DNA of 64,000 bases from Closterium sp. Naga37s-1. Lineage: Eukaryota; Streptophyta; Zygnematophyceae; Desmidiales; Closteriaceae. Numbering within the stretch: position 1 is the first letter of the stretch; every line of letters begins with the position of its first letter. Below the pieces are notes generated by a model. That model worked only from the letters and a program-made list of their open reading frames with translations, did no database searches and was not told the origin of the DNA. The stretch spans positions 124,001 through 188,000 of the forward strand of contig CANJKZ010000774.1 of NCBI GenBank assembly GCA_947471745.1, written 5' to 3'. Shown in pieces: positions 19,905 through 31,242 of the stretch. The position numbers and the translations under genes were made by a program.

Positions 19905-20650
19905 GGCGCAGCACGCAGGGCGGGCAGAAGCCGGCAGCGCAGGGAACAGGGCAGGCAGCAAATAGGGGCTGCAAGCAGGGCAGCAGCGGCTGCGAGAGGG
20001 CCTCAAGGGGCGGCTAGTAGGGCAGTTGGGGCGTCGGGCGACTGGCCTTGGTTAGGGGCGACGTGCCGGGGCCTAGGGGCGACGGGGCCGGGGTTTGGGG
20101 CGACGGGCCCAGGAGCAACGGGCGTCGGGCCGGGGTCCTAGGGGCGACGGGCGATGGGCCGGGGCGACGGGCCTAGGGGCGACGGGCCGGGGCGGCGGGC
20201 CTAGGTGCGACGGGCCTAGGGGGGGCAATGGGCCGGGGCGACGGGCCTAGGGGCGACGAGCCGGGGCGACGGGCCGGGGCGACGGGCCTAGGGGCGACGG
20301 GCCGGGGCTAGGGGCGACGGGCCTACGGTCGACGGGCCGGGGCGACGGGCCTTGGAGCGACGGGCCAGGGCGACGGGCCTAGGGGCGACGGGCCGGGGCT
20401 AGGGGCGACGGGCCTACGGCCGACGGGCCGGGGCAACGGGTGACGGTCCGGGGCGACGGGCCTAGGGGCGATGGGCTGGGGCGACGGGCCCACGGGCGAC
20501 GGGCCGAAGCGACGGGCCTAGGGTCGACGGGCCTATGGGCGACGGGCGACGGGCCGGGGCCTAGGGGCGACGGGCAGGCTGCACAAGGGCAGCGCGAGGG
20601 GCAGTAGGTGCGGCATGAGGGTCGCTAGGGGCGGCTTGTGGGGCAGCGCT
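19905..20650. repeat. leader minisatellite of element G (gcgacgggcctaggg unit)
   Basis: About 40 degenerate copies of a 15-bp unit, gcgacgggcctaggg / gcgacgggccggg. The same unit on the opposite strand forms the leader of element H (40945-41700), so it is a family trait. No coding sequence. Confidence 0.85.
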
Positions 20651-20701
20651 GTGGTGGGCCCAAGAAAAAACGGTCCTAACGAAGGACCTGCTTTGAAACC
20701 A
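20651..20701 (-). promoter_or_regulatory. tRNA-interacting leader module of element G
   Basis: On the minus strand: TGGTTTCAAAGC primer site, hairpin GGTCC-ttcgtta-GGACC, a T-rich run, then GGGCCCACCAC (20661-20651). The hairpin stem differs in sequence from that of D and E while pairing is kept. Confidence 0.7.
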
Positions 20702-20833
20702 TGTCAGAATAACGAAGGAGAATGAATGAACTATGAAACTGTTGGGTACAAGTACTGACCCTAATTGGGTTGTACCCGTAATGGGCTACCCCACTATAGC
20801 CTACACAAATGTAAGCACCATAACATTCTGACA
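20702..20833 (-). repeat. 5' LTR of element G (132 bp)
   Basis: TGTCAGAATAACG ... CATTCTGACA, flanked left by the primer-binding site and right by the TTTTC target duplication. Confidence 0.92.
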
Positions 20834-22427
20834 TTTTCTCCCTTGGTTAAGTCGTCAATTTGGTAAAAACCTGTTGATAGGTTCGAAACGCTGAATTATA
20901 ACTGCTCAAAATTGCTCCCAGGACCCTTCGTTTCGGATTACGTTACTGTAGATCCATTTCAATGCTGGGCGTCATAATATTGTCGCTGTGAGCCGAATTT
21001 GCATCGCGTCGTATGTCGGGGTCGTGCATCCAACGGCCAATAAATATATTTTGTGCGTAGCCGTAAATCAGGGGACAACGGCTCCTTTCGCGCTGGGAGC
21101 AAACGCCTTCGGTAGCCTTAGTCGTGATGCTTCATGGTTGATTGTAGCTGGGGCCGCTGTCGCATGTTGAAATTGTTGACTGCTATAGCCTATGCGGAAG
21201 TGTTTAGAACTCTACTGCAAGATGAAACTTAGCAACACTTAACTTCCCTTAAGACCCTCCGAGTATGACAGCTTGTCACCTCCCAGCCAAGGGCCTTGAA
21301 TAATATAAGGGAGTAGTCATGCTTATCTTGCTTGCAGGGTGAGGAATCTGGTTGAGCAATGTTTTGGCAGTACCAAGTGAGCGTTTCTACTCTCGTCAAT
21401 ACGTAATAGTAGAATTCCATATGAACGCATAATAGCATTGTTTATTCAAGCAAGTACAAGTGCATATTCATTTCCACACTTAACTCCTAAGCACACAGAA
21501 GGAAAGCACACAAAATAGTTCCATGACTTCGCCGGATATGCCAAACGGTTGTTGAACTGCCACGGAATTTGGCTTGGTCTGCCTCTGGAAGATATTTGCC
21601 TTCAAACTTCATGTCTGCCAAATGCCCCTGGTGACTCCACACACCAACGCCCACAAATTCCCGTTGGCAATTATGAACACTCGTGTGGATTTACCATTTT
21701 CACGAAGTCTCGTAGTTGAAAAACGGTTTTCACCGTTTTCTCACTGTATCAATATTGTCGCGTTATGCGCACGACATTTCCGGCGAAGCTCTTTGTACGT
21801 CAAGTCAACGCGGAATTCAGTTTTTCAACCGTAATCCCGAGCTCGTCCTTTACCGCAATCATGCACAACCAAATTTTCAGTCGTGCTGTACAGTGCGTTG
21901 ACGTGCACTGTACTGTGGGCAGGGCACTCATTCGCCATGTCGTGTTGCGATCATTGGCCCTGCGCAACAGTTTAAGGGCACACACGCGGGCCTCAGGGCC
22001 CACACGCACGATCTGGACCCTACGCGCGGGTCCTGATTTTTCCGCGCGGTTGACCTTGACTGACGCGATGAATGTCCTGGGATCAACATTGACCCCCCCG
22101 TGAATACTCACAACTCTTCATGAGTCTCGCTTCGTGGGGACTTGTGAAACACTCATGAATCTTCATAATGCTCGCTCGCCATGAACGCTAAATGAATACT
22201 CACGGAAACCAAGACGCTTCGTCTTGAGGTTTCAAGAATGAATATGAACTTGCCACAAATGCGAATGAAGTAAAGTGTGGAAATGAATATGCACGAACCG
22301 TTCGTGTGATGCGAAGTAATATGCAGGCGGCTGAATGACGTGCAAAAATAGTATTTGCACCCAACAGAAATGTCGGTGTCGCTGCCGCTGTTGCTGCTGT
22401 TACTGCCACGTTCGCTGCTGTTGTGGC
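20834..22427 (-). pseudogene. probable gypsy gag/leader remnant (element K, middle piece)
   Basis: Lies between the right target duplication of G and the left end of L, so it was contiguous with 13183-14417 and 30169-30401 before those insertions. A minus-strand open frame at 22111-21800 (DPRTFIASVKVNRAEKSG...) could be a gypsy gag fragment, and 22409-22330 is Ala/Thr/Ser-rich. No zinc finger or catalytic motif is readable, and the stretch 21180-21490 shows nothing recognisable. The assignment rests mainly on position. Confidence 0.35.
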
Positions 22428-22891
22428 TGTTGTAGAGGAATCTCCTCTAGTTGACAGGAACTGGGATTTGAACTAAACAATAGAGCACTCTGTTAGCTTT
22501 CCAACGAGCCGTAGATCACCTCGATCACATGCAAAGTGATTCTCGATTTCAGTATATGACATGCAATACAAAGCAAACAAATTTATATGAACTGCAATGC
22601 ATCGAGTCACACATGTAACCTCGAGTCGCTACACTCTCGAATGTTCGAGTAACATTTCGAAGGGGTGAAATTCGGAACTCGAATTTCACCGAATCGAATT
22701 CTCCTTCAGTCTCGATTCTTCTTGTGCTGCCATGTGGCACCGAAGTGCAGGTTCTTCCGAAGTCAACCCATACTTCTTGGAACCTGCAACACATTCATGA
22801 AACTTCCAACTTGCAGCTCACTCAACCGTGAGCACTAGAAGGAACACTTTCAGTGGTTGGGGGCAATCCTTGCCTCACGCAACCTCCAACA
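22428..22891 (-). repeat. 3' LTR of element L (464 bp, internally deleted)
   Basis: TGTTGTAGAGG ... CCTCCAACA. Compared with the 559-bp LTR at 29610 it lacks about 95 bases near 22523. Adjacent on the right is ctccccctt (22892-22900), the polypurine tract on the minus strand. Confidence 0.9.
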
Positions 22892-22912
22892 CTCCCCCTT
22901 GCACCCAAGCCA

Positions 22913-24525
22913 CTAGGTGTTCAATCCAACACGCCCACAGCATGCACGGAATGAGTCCTTAGGGAGTAGTTTAGTGAGGAAGTCCGCCGGTTGAGCTTTG
23001 GTGCTCACATAAGTGAGTTTGACCTCACCCTTCTCAACCGCCTCACGAATGAAGTGATGCTTCACCTCAATATGCTTCGTTCGTCCGTGAAGGACGGCGT
23101 TGTGAGAGAGGCTTATGGCGGCTTGGTTGTCACAAAAGAGAGGAGTTGGGTTCGGTTGAGGATGCCCAAGCTCCGCTAGAAGACGCCGTAGCCATATTGC
23201 CTCCATGGCACCTTGTGTGAGTGCTATATACTCCGCTTCCGTTGAGCTTAGAGCCACGGTTGGTTGCTTCTTGCTTTGCCAACTCACGGCTGCCCCAAGC
23301 AAGGTGAAGACGTACCTGGAGGTACTCTTGTGCGTGCTCGGATCTCCCGCGTAGTCCGAGTCGGCATAGCCTTTGAGTTCGATTGGACCGGCTTCATACA
23401 CGAGCCCCAAGTTAGGTGTGCCTTGGAGGTAGCGTAGAACGCGTCCTCCCGCTCGCACATGCTCAGTATGAGGGTTGCTCACAACTCGTCCAAGCACCCC
23501 GGCGGCGTATGCGAGGTCGGGACGGGTAGAAACGGCGGCATACATGAGCGAGCCCACTAGCGAATGAAACCGCTTCCCTTCGGTTTCGTCGAGGGTGGAT
23601 TCTTCCTCTCCTGTGAGGCAAGAAAATCCCGTAGCTAATGGTGCTCCCACCGGTTTGCTATTGCCCATGCCAAAGCTCTCCACTAGCCCCTTCACATACT
23701 TCACTTGGTGGAGGTGGATGGTCCTGTTAGAATCCTAGCGTGACTTAGGCTTAGGAGCCATAGCTAGGTTAGAGTGTCGAGAGAGTTTTGGGTGAGGAAA
23801 GTCGAGAAGGAGAATATCGAGGAAAATGAAATGGAATGATTTCTCTAGCAAGAGTCGGGATACAAATAGCAAACCCTAAATTGGGTTGTACTCACTACAG
23901 AGTAACCCACTGCAGGCTAGACAGCAAATACATTCTGACAGGTCCCGTTGGCTCGGTCACGGTCGACGTGCATCCCAAGGTAGTACGTGACCGGCCCCAC
24001 GTCCCTCATCGCAAACTCCGCCCCTAGCCGTTGCTTGACCTCCCGAATGAGGTCTTTGGAGTCGGAGAAGAGGAGTAGGTCATCGACGTAGAGTAAAAGC
24101 ACCAATTTCTTCTCCCCCTCCTTCAACACGTACAAAGCGCTTTCGCACTCGCTACGAGCGAAGCCGTGTTGAAGAAGAAAGTCCCGAAGAGTAGTAGCCT
24201 TAACGACGGGAGCAAAGGTCTCACTATAGTGCTCCCCCTCCCGTTGAGTGTATCCTTGAGCTACAAGCCTCGCCTTGTAGCGTTCGACACTCCCATCGGC
24301 TCCCAACTTCTTCTTAAGCACCCATTTGCACCCCACCAAGTAGGCACCCTTCGGTGGGTCGACGAGCTCGAACACGTCGTTCTCTTTGATTGATGCTAGT
24401 TCCTTCTCCATCGCTTGATTCCATAGTGGCGCATCCGGAGAAGCCAAAGCCTCGGTATGGGTGCGAGGGTCATCACCCAAGGTTGCAAAGAAATATGCCG
24501 CACGCTCCTCGTCCGTGGCGTAATG
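22913..24525 (-). pseudogene. copia reverse transcriptase and RNase H of L, split by a solo LTR
   Basis: Reading leftward: RT start (NQAMEKELASIKENDVFELV), KARLVAQGYTQREG, YVDDLLLFS near 24090, then the solo LTR (23725-23940), then the RT tail and RNase H with ADSDYAGD, STEAEYIAL, CDNQAAI and KHIEVKHHF. Between KATTLR and QHGFARSE about 70 residues usually present are missing, including the first catalytic Asp of RT. The polymerase is therefore dead by deletion as well as by insertion. The RNase H frame (23704-22913) is intact. Confidence 0.88.
23725..23940 (-). repeat. solo LTR of the N family inside L (216 bp)
   Basis: TGTTAGAATCC ... CATTCTGACA, with matching 5-bp target duplications GGTCC on both sides (23720-23724 and 23941-23945). 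Its reverse complement resembles the 210-bp LTR of N (31033-31242), sharing TGTCAGAATGTATTTGCTG. No internal sequence is left, so it formed by recombination between the two LTRs of a full insertion. Confidence 0.92.
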
Positions 24526-24540
24526 GCTACCGTAGCCTAG

Positions 24541-27032
24541 TCGGTGTACTTTGTGTTGGGGCGACGTATACGTTGCTCGCGGGTCAACGCCAATGGGAGG
24601 GAGGAAGGTGTTGAGGAAGTTGCCGCCGCGGTTGATGGCACTTCCACCACGTCATCATCGCTCTCCTCGTTCTCTCCCCCTCCATTTTTGGCTTCCTTTT
24701 CTACTTGTGATGGAACCTCCATCGATTCATCCTCCTCTCGTGCGGGAAGGACGACGGTGAGTTGCGGCGTTGGTTGTTCCTTCCTCGGGAACTTGTCTTC
24801 GTCGAAGACCACATCCCAAGACGTGACGACGCGCCTTTAACCCAAGTCCTACACTCGCCACACGCGCTCGTTTGCCGCAATTCCCAAGTAGATTGCCGCA
24901 CGAGCTTTCGGTTGCAACTTGTGGCGAAGGGGATCCGGTACATGGTAGTAGCAAAGGCACCCAAAAGTGCGTAGGCGGGATAGGTTCGGCTTCGTTCCGG
25001 TCCATGCTTCGAATGGAGTCGTTCCCGGTAGCACCTTTGTCGGCACACGATTACGAATCCATGCAGCTAGCGCACTCGCTTCTCCCCACCACTCGTTCCC
25101 AAGCTTGGAGTGTTGAAGAAGTGAACGAACGGCTTCCACCAACGTGCGATTAAGCCGCTCCGCCGCTCCATTGTGTTGGGGTGTGTAGGGTGTTGTGACG
25201 TCGTGCTTAATGCCCTTGCTCTTCATCCATTTCTCAAGCTCCGCGTTCACGAACTCGCCGCCACCGTCGGTGCGAATAGCCTTGATCCGCTTCTTGTCGT
25301 CGTTGCAAACTTCAAGCGCCCACTCTTGAATCGCCTTGGTCACATCTCCCTTAGCCTTCAAGAGCCGGGTCCAACACATCCGCGTCGCGTCGTCGAGCAT
25401 CACCAAGAGGAACCGCGCTCTTCCCTTTGATGTATGCCGCATCGGTCCACACACGTCCATGTGAACAAGCGCAAACAGGTCCTTCGCGAGGGGTGAGGTA
25501 CGGCTACCAAATGGCTTGCGAGCCATTTTTCCTTCGACACACGCCGCGCATACGCCCTTCTCGTCGTCACCAGCGGCCACATCGAATCCCTTCGCAAGAC
25601 CTTTGTTGGCCAACTCCTTGACCGAGTCGTAGTTGGCGTGCGCAAGCCGATTATGCCACACCTTGAGAGTCGCCTTGGAGCCTTGCGCCACGTTGGATGA
25701 AGCCACTCTCGGGTGCGTCTTGAGTTGGTAGAGTTCTCCGTTGAGAACACCTTGCGCGAATTGCTTCCCCTTCCAAAAGAGGTTCATCTTCGCATTGTCG
25801 ATAGTGACATTCACACCCTTCTTCGCGAGTTGAGTGACGGAGAGGAGATTCACCTTCAACCCCGGGACGTGAAGCACGTTCGTGATGTCCACCGGTCCGC
25901 CATCGACGATGAGGCGCGTACTTCCAACTCCGACCACCGGTAGCGACTTGTCGTTTCCGAAGATGACCCGCGTCACGTCTCTCGGTGCACCAACATTGGT
26001 GAGGAACGATGCCGAGTGCGTCATGTGTTGTGTTGCGCCGGTGTCAAGGAACCATGCGTCGCTTGGTGTGTTGGTCCCGTCACCGGCCAATAATACGATC
26101 GACTCCCTTGCATCATCCGCATCGCCGGATGCCGTGTGCGCGTTGCCCTCGTGGTTCCGCGCCTTTGATGGAGTCCAATCGCTCGGGCACTTCCGACACT
26201 CACGCCAAAAGTGTCCCGCCTTGCCACAATAATGGCACTTGCTCGAGCCGTTCAATGTGTTTCTCTTGCCACGATCGCTTCCACCGGACGACTTCTTCGT
26301 CGCACCCTTGCTCCACGTGGACTTCTTTCCGGAACTCCCTCCGGAGAACATGGCGGCACCCTCGCTCTCATTAGCGAATTGTCGGCGATGCGATTCTTCT
26401 TGGAGAAGCCGACCGACCACCATTTCCTTTGTCCAAGTGTCTTGCACGCCATCGAGTGTCGTAATCACCGTCGACCACTCTTCCAGAAGGCCGCATAGCA
26501 AGGTCGAAATCCAATCCTCCTCCGTGACCGTTCCACCAAGGTCCAAAAACGTTTCCCCAAGTTCCTCCATACGAGTCGCATACTCGTGCATCATCGATTC
26601 CCCCGCGCGCATCTTCACCGTGTAGAACACATTCCGGGCTAGGATCTTGCAGTGGAGAGTCTTGTTCACGTGCATCGTCTCAAGCCGCTTCCACGCTTCA
26701 TGCGCCGACGCTTCGAGCTTGATGCACATGCGCACCGAGCTCACGAGATTGATGCCGATACGCGAAATCAACGTAGCGAACGCCTTTTGGTCCTTCTTCC
26801 ATGTCGCGATGTCGCTCTCGTTGTCCGGCTTCTTCTCCGTTCCATCGAAGAAACCCCAAAGTCCCCGCTCCATCATAAGCACTTGGAACTTAAACTTCCA
26901 AGCGGAGTAGTTTTGTCCTGTGAAAATCGGTACTGCCGACATGTCGAACATCGTCGCAGTTGCCCAGGGCTTGCCGGAATTTACAACGACACCATCCAAG
27001 GAAGTGCGGGAGGCCTCGCTTGCCGTCGGCAT
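24541..27032 (-). pseudogene. copia gag-protease-integrase of L, downstream copy
   Basis: An uninterrupted frame runs from ATG 27032 (MPTASEASRTSL) to 24849 (727 codons): gag core, zinc knuckle CHYCGKAGHFWREC near 26225, protease DTGATQHM near 26035, HNRLAH and CAAC, then integrase with VHMDVCGP, RTDGGGEF and NGAAERLNRT (complete Asp-Asp-Glu triad). After 24849 two stops replace Trp and Lys codons that are intact in the upstream copy (27370). A linker reading on to 24537 leads into RT. The gag, protease and integrase look functional; the downstream enzymes are not. Confidence 0.88.
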
Positions 27033-27069
27033 GCTAGCTTCTTGTTGCGCGCGTAGACTCCTCCGTCCA

Positions 27070-27171
27070 GCTCTGATACCACTGTTGTAGAGGAATCTCC
27101 TCTAGTTGGCAGGAATTGGGATTTGAACTAAACAATAGAGCACTCTGTTAGGTTAGGTAGATCACCTCGAT
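27070..27171 (-). repeat. middle LTR remnant and primer site in L
   Basis: gctctgatacca (27070-27081) is a perfect initiator tRNA-Met complement on the minus strand (TGGTATCAGAGC). It is followed by about 89 bases of LTR from TGTTGTAGAGG, with a small internal deletion after actctgttag, ending at agatcacctcgatc. From there the sequence jumps to the integrase-RT linker of the upstream copy. Confidence 0.87.
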
Positions 27172-29559
27172 CTCGCTTTCATTATCGCTCTCCTCGTTCT
27201 CTCCCCCTCCATTTTCGGCTTCCTTTTCCACTTGTGATGGAACCTCCATCGATTCATCCTCCTCTCGTGCGGGAAGGACGACGGTGAGTTGCGGCGTTGG
27301 TTGTTCCTTCGTCGGGAACTTGTCTTCGTCGAAGACCACATCCCGAGACGTGACGACGCGCCTTTTACCCAAGTCCCACACTCGCCACGCGCGCTCGTTT
27401 GCCGCAATTCCCAAGTAGATTGCCGCACGAGCTTTCGGTTGCAACTTGTGGCGAAGGGGATCCGGTACATGGTAGTAGCAAAGGCACCCAAAGGTGCGTA
27501 GGCGGGATAGGTTCGGCTTCGTTCCGGTCCATGCTTCGAATGAAGTCGTTCCCGGTAGCACCTTTGTCGGCACACGATTACGAATCCATGCCGCTAGCGC
27601 ACTCGCTTCTCCCCACCACTCGTTCCCAAGCTTGGAGTGTTGAAGAAGTGAACGAACGGCTTCCACCAACGTGCGATTAAGCCGCTCCGCCGCTCCATTG
27701 TGTTGGGGTGTGTAGGGTGTTGTGACGTCGTGCTTAATGCCCTTGCTCTTCATCCATTTCTCAAGCTCCGCGTTCACCAACTGGCCGCCACCGTCGGTTC
27801 GAAAAGCCTTGATCCTCTTCTTGTCGTCGTCGCAAACTTGAAGCGCCCACTCTTGAATCGCCTTGGTCACATCTCCCTTAGCCTTCAAGAGCCGGGTCCA
27901 ACACATCCGCGTCGCGTCGTCGAGCATCACCAAGAGGAACCGCGCTCATCCCTTTGATGTATGCCGCATCGGTCCACACACGTCCATGTGAACAAGCGCA
28001 AGCAGGTCCTTCGCGAGGGGTGAGGTACGGCTACCAAATGGCTTGCGAGCCATTTTTCCTTTGACACACGCCGCGCATACGCCCTTCTCGTCGTCGCCGG
28101 CGGCCACGTCGAATCCCTTCGCAAGACCTTTGTTGGCCAACTCCTTGACCGAGTCGTAGTTGGCGTGCGCAAGCCGATTATGCCACACCTTGAGAGTCGC
28201 CTTGGAGCCTTGCGCCACATTGGATGAAGCCACTCTTGGGTGCGTCTTGAGTTGGTAGAGTTCTCCGTTGAGAACACCTTGCGCGAATTGCTTCCCCTTC
28301 CAAAAGAGGTTCATCTTCGCATTGTCGATAGTGACATTCACACCCTTCTTCGCGAGTTGAGTGACGGAGAGGAGATTCACCTTCAACCCCGGGACGTGAA
28401 GCACGTTCGTGATGTCCACCGGTCCGCCATCGACGATGAGGCGCGTACTTCCAAGTCCGTCCACTGGTAGCGACTTGTCGTTTCCGAAGATGACCCGCGT
28501 CACGTCTCTCGGTGCACCAACATTGGTGAGGAACGATGCCGAGTGCGTCATGTGTTGTGTTGCGCCGGTGTCAAGGAACCATGCGTCGCTTGGTGTGTTG
28601 GTCCCGTCACCGGCCAATAATACGATCGACTCCCTTGCATCATCCGCATCGCTGGATGCCGTGTGCATGTTGCCCTCGTGGTTCCGCGCCTTTGATGGAG
28701 TCCAATCGCTCGGGCGCTTCCGACACTCACGCCAAAAGTGTCCCGCCTTGCCACAATAGTGGCACTTGCTCGAGCCGTTCGATGTGTTTCTCTTGCCACG
28801 ATCGCTTCCACCTGACGACTTCTTCGTCGCACCCTTGCTCCACGTGGACTTCTTTCCGGAACTCCCTCCAGAGAACATGGCGGCACCCTCGCTCTCATTA
28901 GCGAATTGTCGGCGACACGATTCTTCATGGAGAAGCCGACCGACCACCATTTCCTTCGTCCAAGTGTCTTGCACGCTATCGAGTGTCGTAATCACCGTCG
29001 ACCGCTCTTCCGGAAGGCCGCATAGCAAGGTCAAAATCCAATCCTCCTCCGTGACCGTTCCACCGAGGTCCATGAACGTTTCCCCAAGTTCCTCCACACG
29101 AGTCGCATACTCGTGCATCGATTCCCCCGCGCGCATCTTCACCGTGTAGAACGCATTCCGGGCTAGGATCTTGCAGTGGAGAGTCTTGTTCACGTGCATC
29201 GTCTCGAGCCGCTTCCATGCTTCATGCGCCGACACTTCGAGCTTGATGCACATGCGCACCGAGCTCACGAGATTGATGCCGATGCGCGAAATCAACGTAG
29301 CGAACGCCTTTTGGTCCTTCTTCTTCCATGTCGCGATGTCGCTCTCGTTGTCCAGCTTCTTCTCCGTTCCATCGAAGAAACCCCAAAGTCCCCGCTCCAT
29401 CATGAGCACTTGGAACTTAAACTTCCACGCGGAGTAGTTTTGTCCCGTGAAAATCGGTACCGCCGACGTGTCGAACATCGTCGCAGTTGCCCAGGGTTCG
29501 CCGGAATTTACAACGACACCATCCAAGGAAGTGCGGGAGGCCTCGCTTGCCGTCGGCAT
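27172..29559 (-). pseudogene. copia gag-protease-integrase of L, upstream copy, truncated
   Basis: ATG 29559 opens a frame nearly identical to the downstream copy: zinc knuckle, protease DTGATQHM and the pre-integrase region to 27946. A frameshift at about 27940 follows, and integrase continues at 27933-27148 through RTDGGGQLVN (usually GEF, so one acidic residue is lost) and NGAAERLNRT to the linker. RT and RNase H are absent because the copy joins the middle LTR remnant. Confidence 0.87.
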
Positions 29560-29596
29560 GCTAGCTTCTTGTTGCGCGCGTAGACTCCTCCGTCCA

Positions 29597-30168
29597 GCTC
29601 TGATACCACTGTTGTAGAGGAATCTCCTCTAGTTGGCAGGAACTGGGATTTGAACTAAACAATAGAGCACTCTGTTAGCTTTCCAACGAGCCATAGATCA
29701 CCTCGATCGCCTAAGTATCGAGCGAGATGTAGGCGTTTATGTGCTAGGTAGTGCTCTTGGAATCAAGGAGAGGAACTCTCTGGTTTTTGTAGTCGAATGT
29801 ATCACATACAAAGTGATTCTCGATTTCAGTATATGACATGCAATACAAAACAAACAAATTAATATGAACTTCAATGCATCGAGTCGCACATGTAACCTCG
29901 AGTCGCTACACTCTCGAATGTTCGAGTAACATTTCGAAGGGGTGAAATTCGGAACTCGAATTTCACCGAATCGAATTCTCCTTCAGTCTCGATTCTTCTT
30001 GTGCTGCCATGTGGCACCGAAGTGCAGGTTCTTCTGAAGTCAACCCATACTTCTTGGAACCTGCAACACATTCATGAAACTTCCAACTTGCAGCTCACTC
30101 AACCGTGAGCACTAGAAGGAACACTTTCAGTGGTTGGGGGCAATCCTTGCCTCACGCAACCTCCAACA
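29597..30168 (-). repeat. 5' LTR (559 bp) and primer site of element L
   Basis: The primer-binding site (29597-29608) is TGGTATCAGAGC on minus. One spacer base precedes the LTR, TGTTGTAGAGG ... CCTCCAACA (29610-30168). The right target duplication GTGGC follows at 30169. Numerous ttcgag/ctcgaa motifs occur at 29870-30000. Confidence 0.9.
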
Positions 30169-30401
30169 GTGGCGGCTGTTGACTAGTTCGACAATAACGC
30201 CTGGAGTCGTTGAAGCACGAAGTGCGACGATTTCTTGTAGAAAGTTGTCGCCTTGCCCCTCCATGCCTGACATGCCTGTTCAACGTGGAACTGGTTGTAC
30301 GCACCCAAATCAGCGTGAATGTCGTCACCCCCACGGTATTTTAAAGGCTGGGTTTTAGCGGTTGAAAAAATCCAAGTGAAAATGGGTTTCTGATTACCAA
30401 G
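30169..30401 (-). pseudogene. gypsy element K, 5' internal piece
   Basis: Begins at the target duplication of L and continues K's sequence. A 60-codon minus frame starts at 30334 (MGVTTFTLIWVRTT). Near the right end the minus strand reads TGGTAATCAGAAACC, a possible degenerate primer site. Weakly supported. Confidence 0.35.
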
Positions 30402-30766
30402 TGTGAGGGTCGATGAACGAGTTCAGAAAATATACTCTTCATCCCGGGTACAACTACGTGCCTATATATACGTACGATACAAGGCAGGCGGCACAGGTAT
30501 TACTCGAAGGTACCTAGGTTCACAAAGGGTCGGGAACAGTTCCTTCCCGAACTCGGTAGAAGGAATGCGGCCGAAATCACGCGCACACAAAGTTGCGCAC
30601 GAAAACCAAATTTCCGCAGAATTCGGTGCATGCAACCTGTTTTGGTGCTATAACTATAGTAAATATAGTCAAGCAATGAAACTAGGAAATATGCATAAAA
30701 AGCGATAAGACAAAATAGAAATAAGCAAGTCAAAGTAAGTACGGGTGAGCACATGTGTTGTACACA
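30402..30766 (-). repeat. possible 5' LTR of gypsy element K
   Basis: The stretch begins tgtgaggg after the possible primer site, contains cctatatatacg (TATA-like) near 30462, and ends ttgtacaca. There is no second copy in the window to compare with, so the boundaries are guesses from TG/CA ends and context. It carries no convincing gene. Confidence 0.3.
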
Positions 30767-30784
30767 GCTACGTTGTACGTTTGT

Positions 30785-31032
30785 ACCAGGTGGCAGCTTC
30801 CGAAAAAATCGTCGACATTGACACGCTTTGTTTGGCCATACCCAAGGAATTGGCGAGCATTATTCGGAGGTATCCCGACATTTTCATGGATGGCCGGCCC
30901 AACGGCTTGTTACCCCAGAGTCGGAAAGATCACAGGATACAGCTGGAGCCAAGCGCCAACCAACAGTTCGGACGCATTGGCGGCTGAGCCAACCAGAGCT
31001 CGACAAGTTGAGGAGCCAGCTGGACTATCTTC
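30785..31032 (+). pseudogene. Ty3/gypsy pol, region before reverse transcriptase (element M, piece 1)
   Basis: On plus the sequence reads PKELASIIRRYPDIFMDGRPNGLLPQ, DHRIQL and LSQPELDKLRSQLDYLL, the conserved lead-in to gypsy RT. It stops exactly at the target site of element N (TCTTC at 31028-31032) and resumes at 33199. Confidence 0.8.
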
Positions 31033-31242
31033 TGTCAGAATGTATTTGCTGTCTAGCCTGCAGTGGGGTACTCTGTAATGAGTACAACCCAATTTAGGGT
31101 GTTGTACTTGTATCCCAACTCTTGCTAGTGAAACCTCATTCCTCTCCTTCCAAACCTCTCGATACTTTTCCTAAACTCGAACTCAACTACCAAGGCTCCT
31201 AAACTATGGCTCCTAAGCCAAACTCACGCTAGTATTTTGTCA
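31033..31242 (+). repeat. 5' LTR of N (210 bp)
   Basis: TGTCAGAATGTATTTGCTG ... AGTATTTTGTCA. It shares the core gcagtggggta and gagtacaac ... gttgtac with the other LTRs, plus an extra 80 bases at its 3' end. Confidence 0.93.

Larger units (their letters stand above)
14418..20833 (-). mobile_element. complete but decayed Ty1/copia element G
   Basis: LTRs at 14418-14549 and 20702-20833 (132 bp each) differ at about 8 positions. The 5-bp target duplication TTTTC flanks the element exactly (14413-14417 and 20834-20838). All copia parts are present in order on the minus strand, but coding is broken. It is inserted in gypsy element K. LTR divergence of about 6% makes G clearly older than E. Its LTR and leader repeat place it in the same family as H. 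Confidence 0.93.
22428..30168 (-). mobile_element. tandemly duplicated Ty1/copia element L (LTR-body-LTR fragment-body-LTR)
   Basis: Outer LTRs at 22428-22891 and 29610-30168 are flanked by the perfect 5-bp duplication GTGGC (22423-22427 and 30169-30173), so the whole array sits in one target site. Inside are two head-to-tail gag-integrase copies separated by an LTR remnant at 27083-27171. The downstream copy keeps RT and RNase H; the upstream copy is cut off after integrase. This is a different copia lineage from A, B and D-I, with a normal CCHC gag and AT-richer LTRs of 464-559 bp. Confidence 0.9.
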
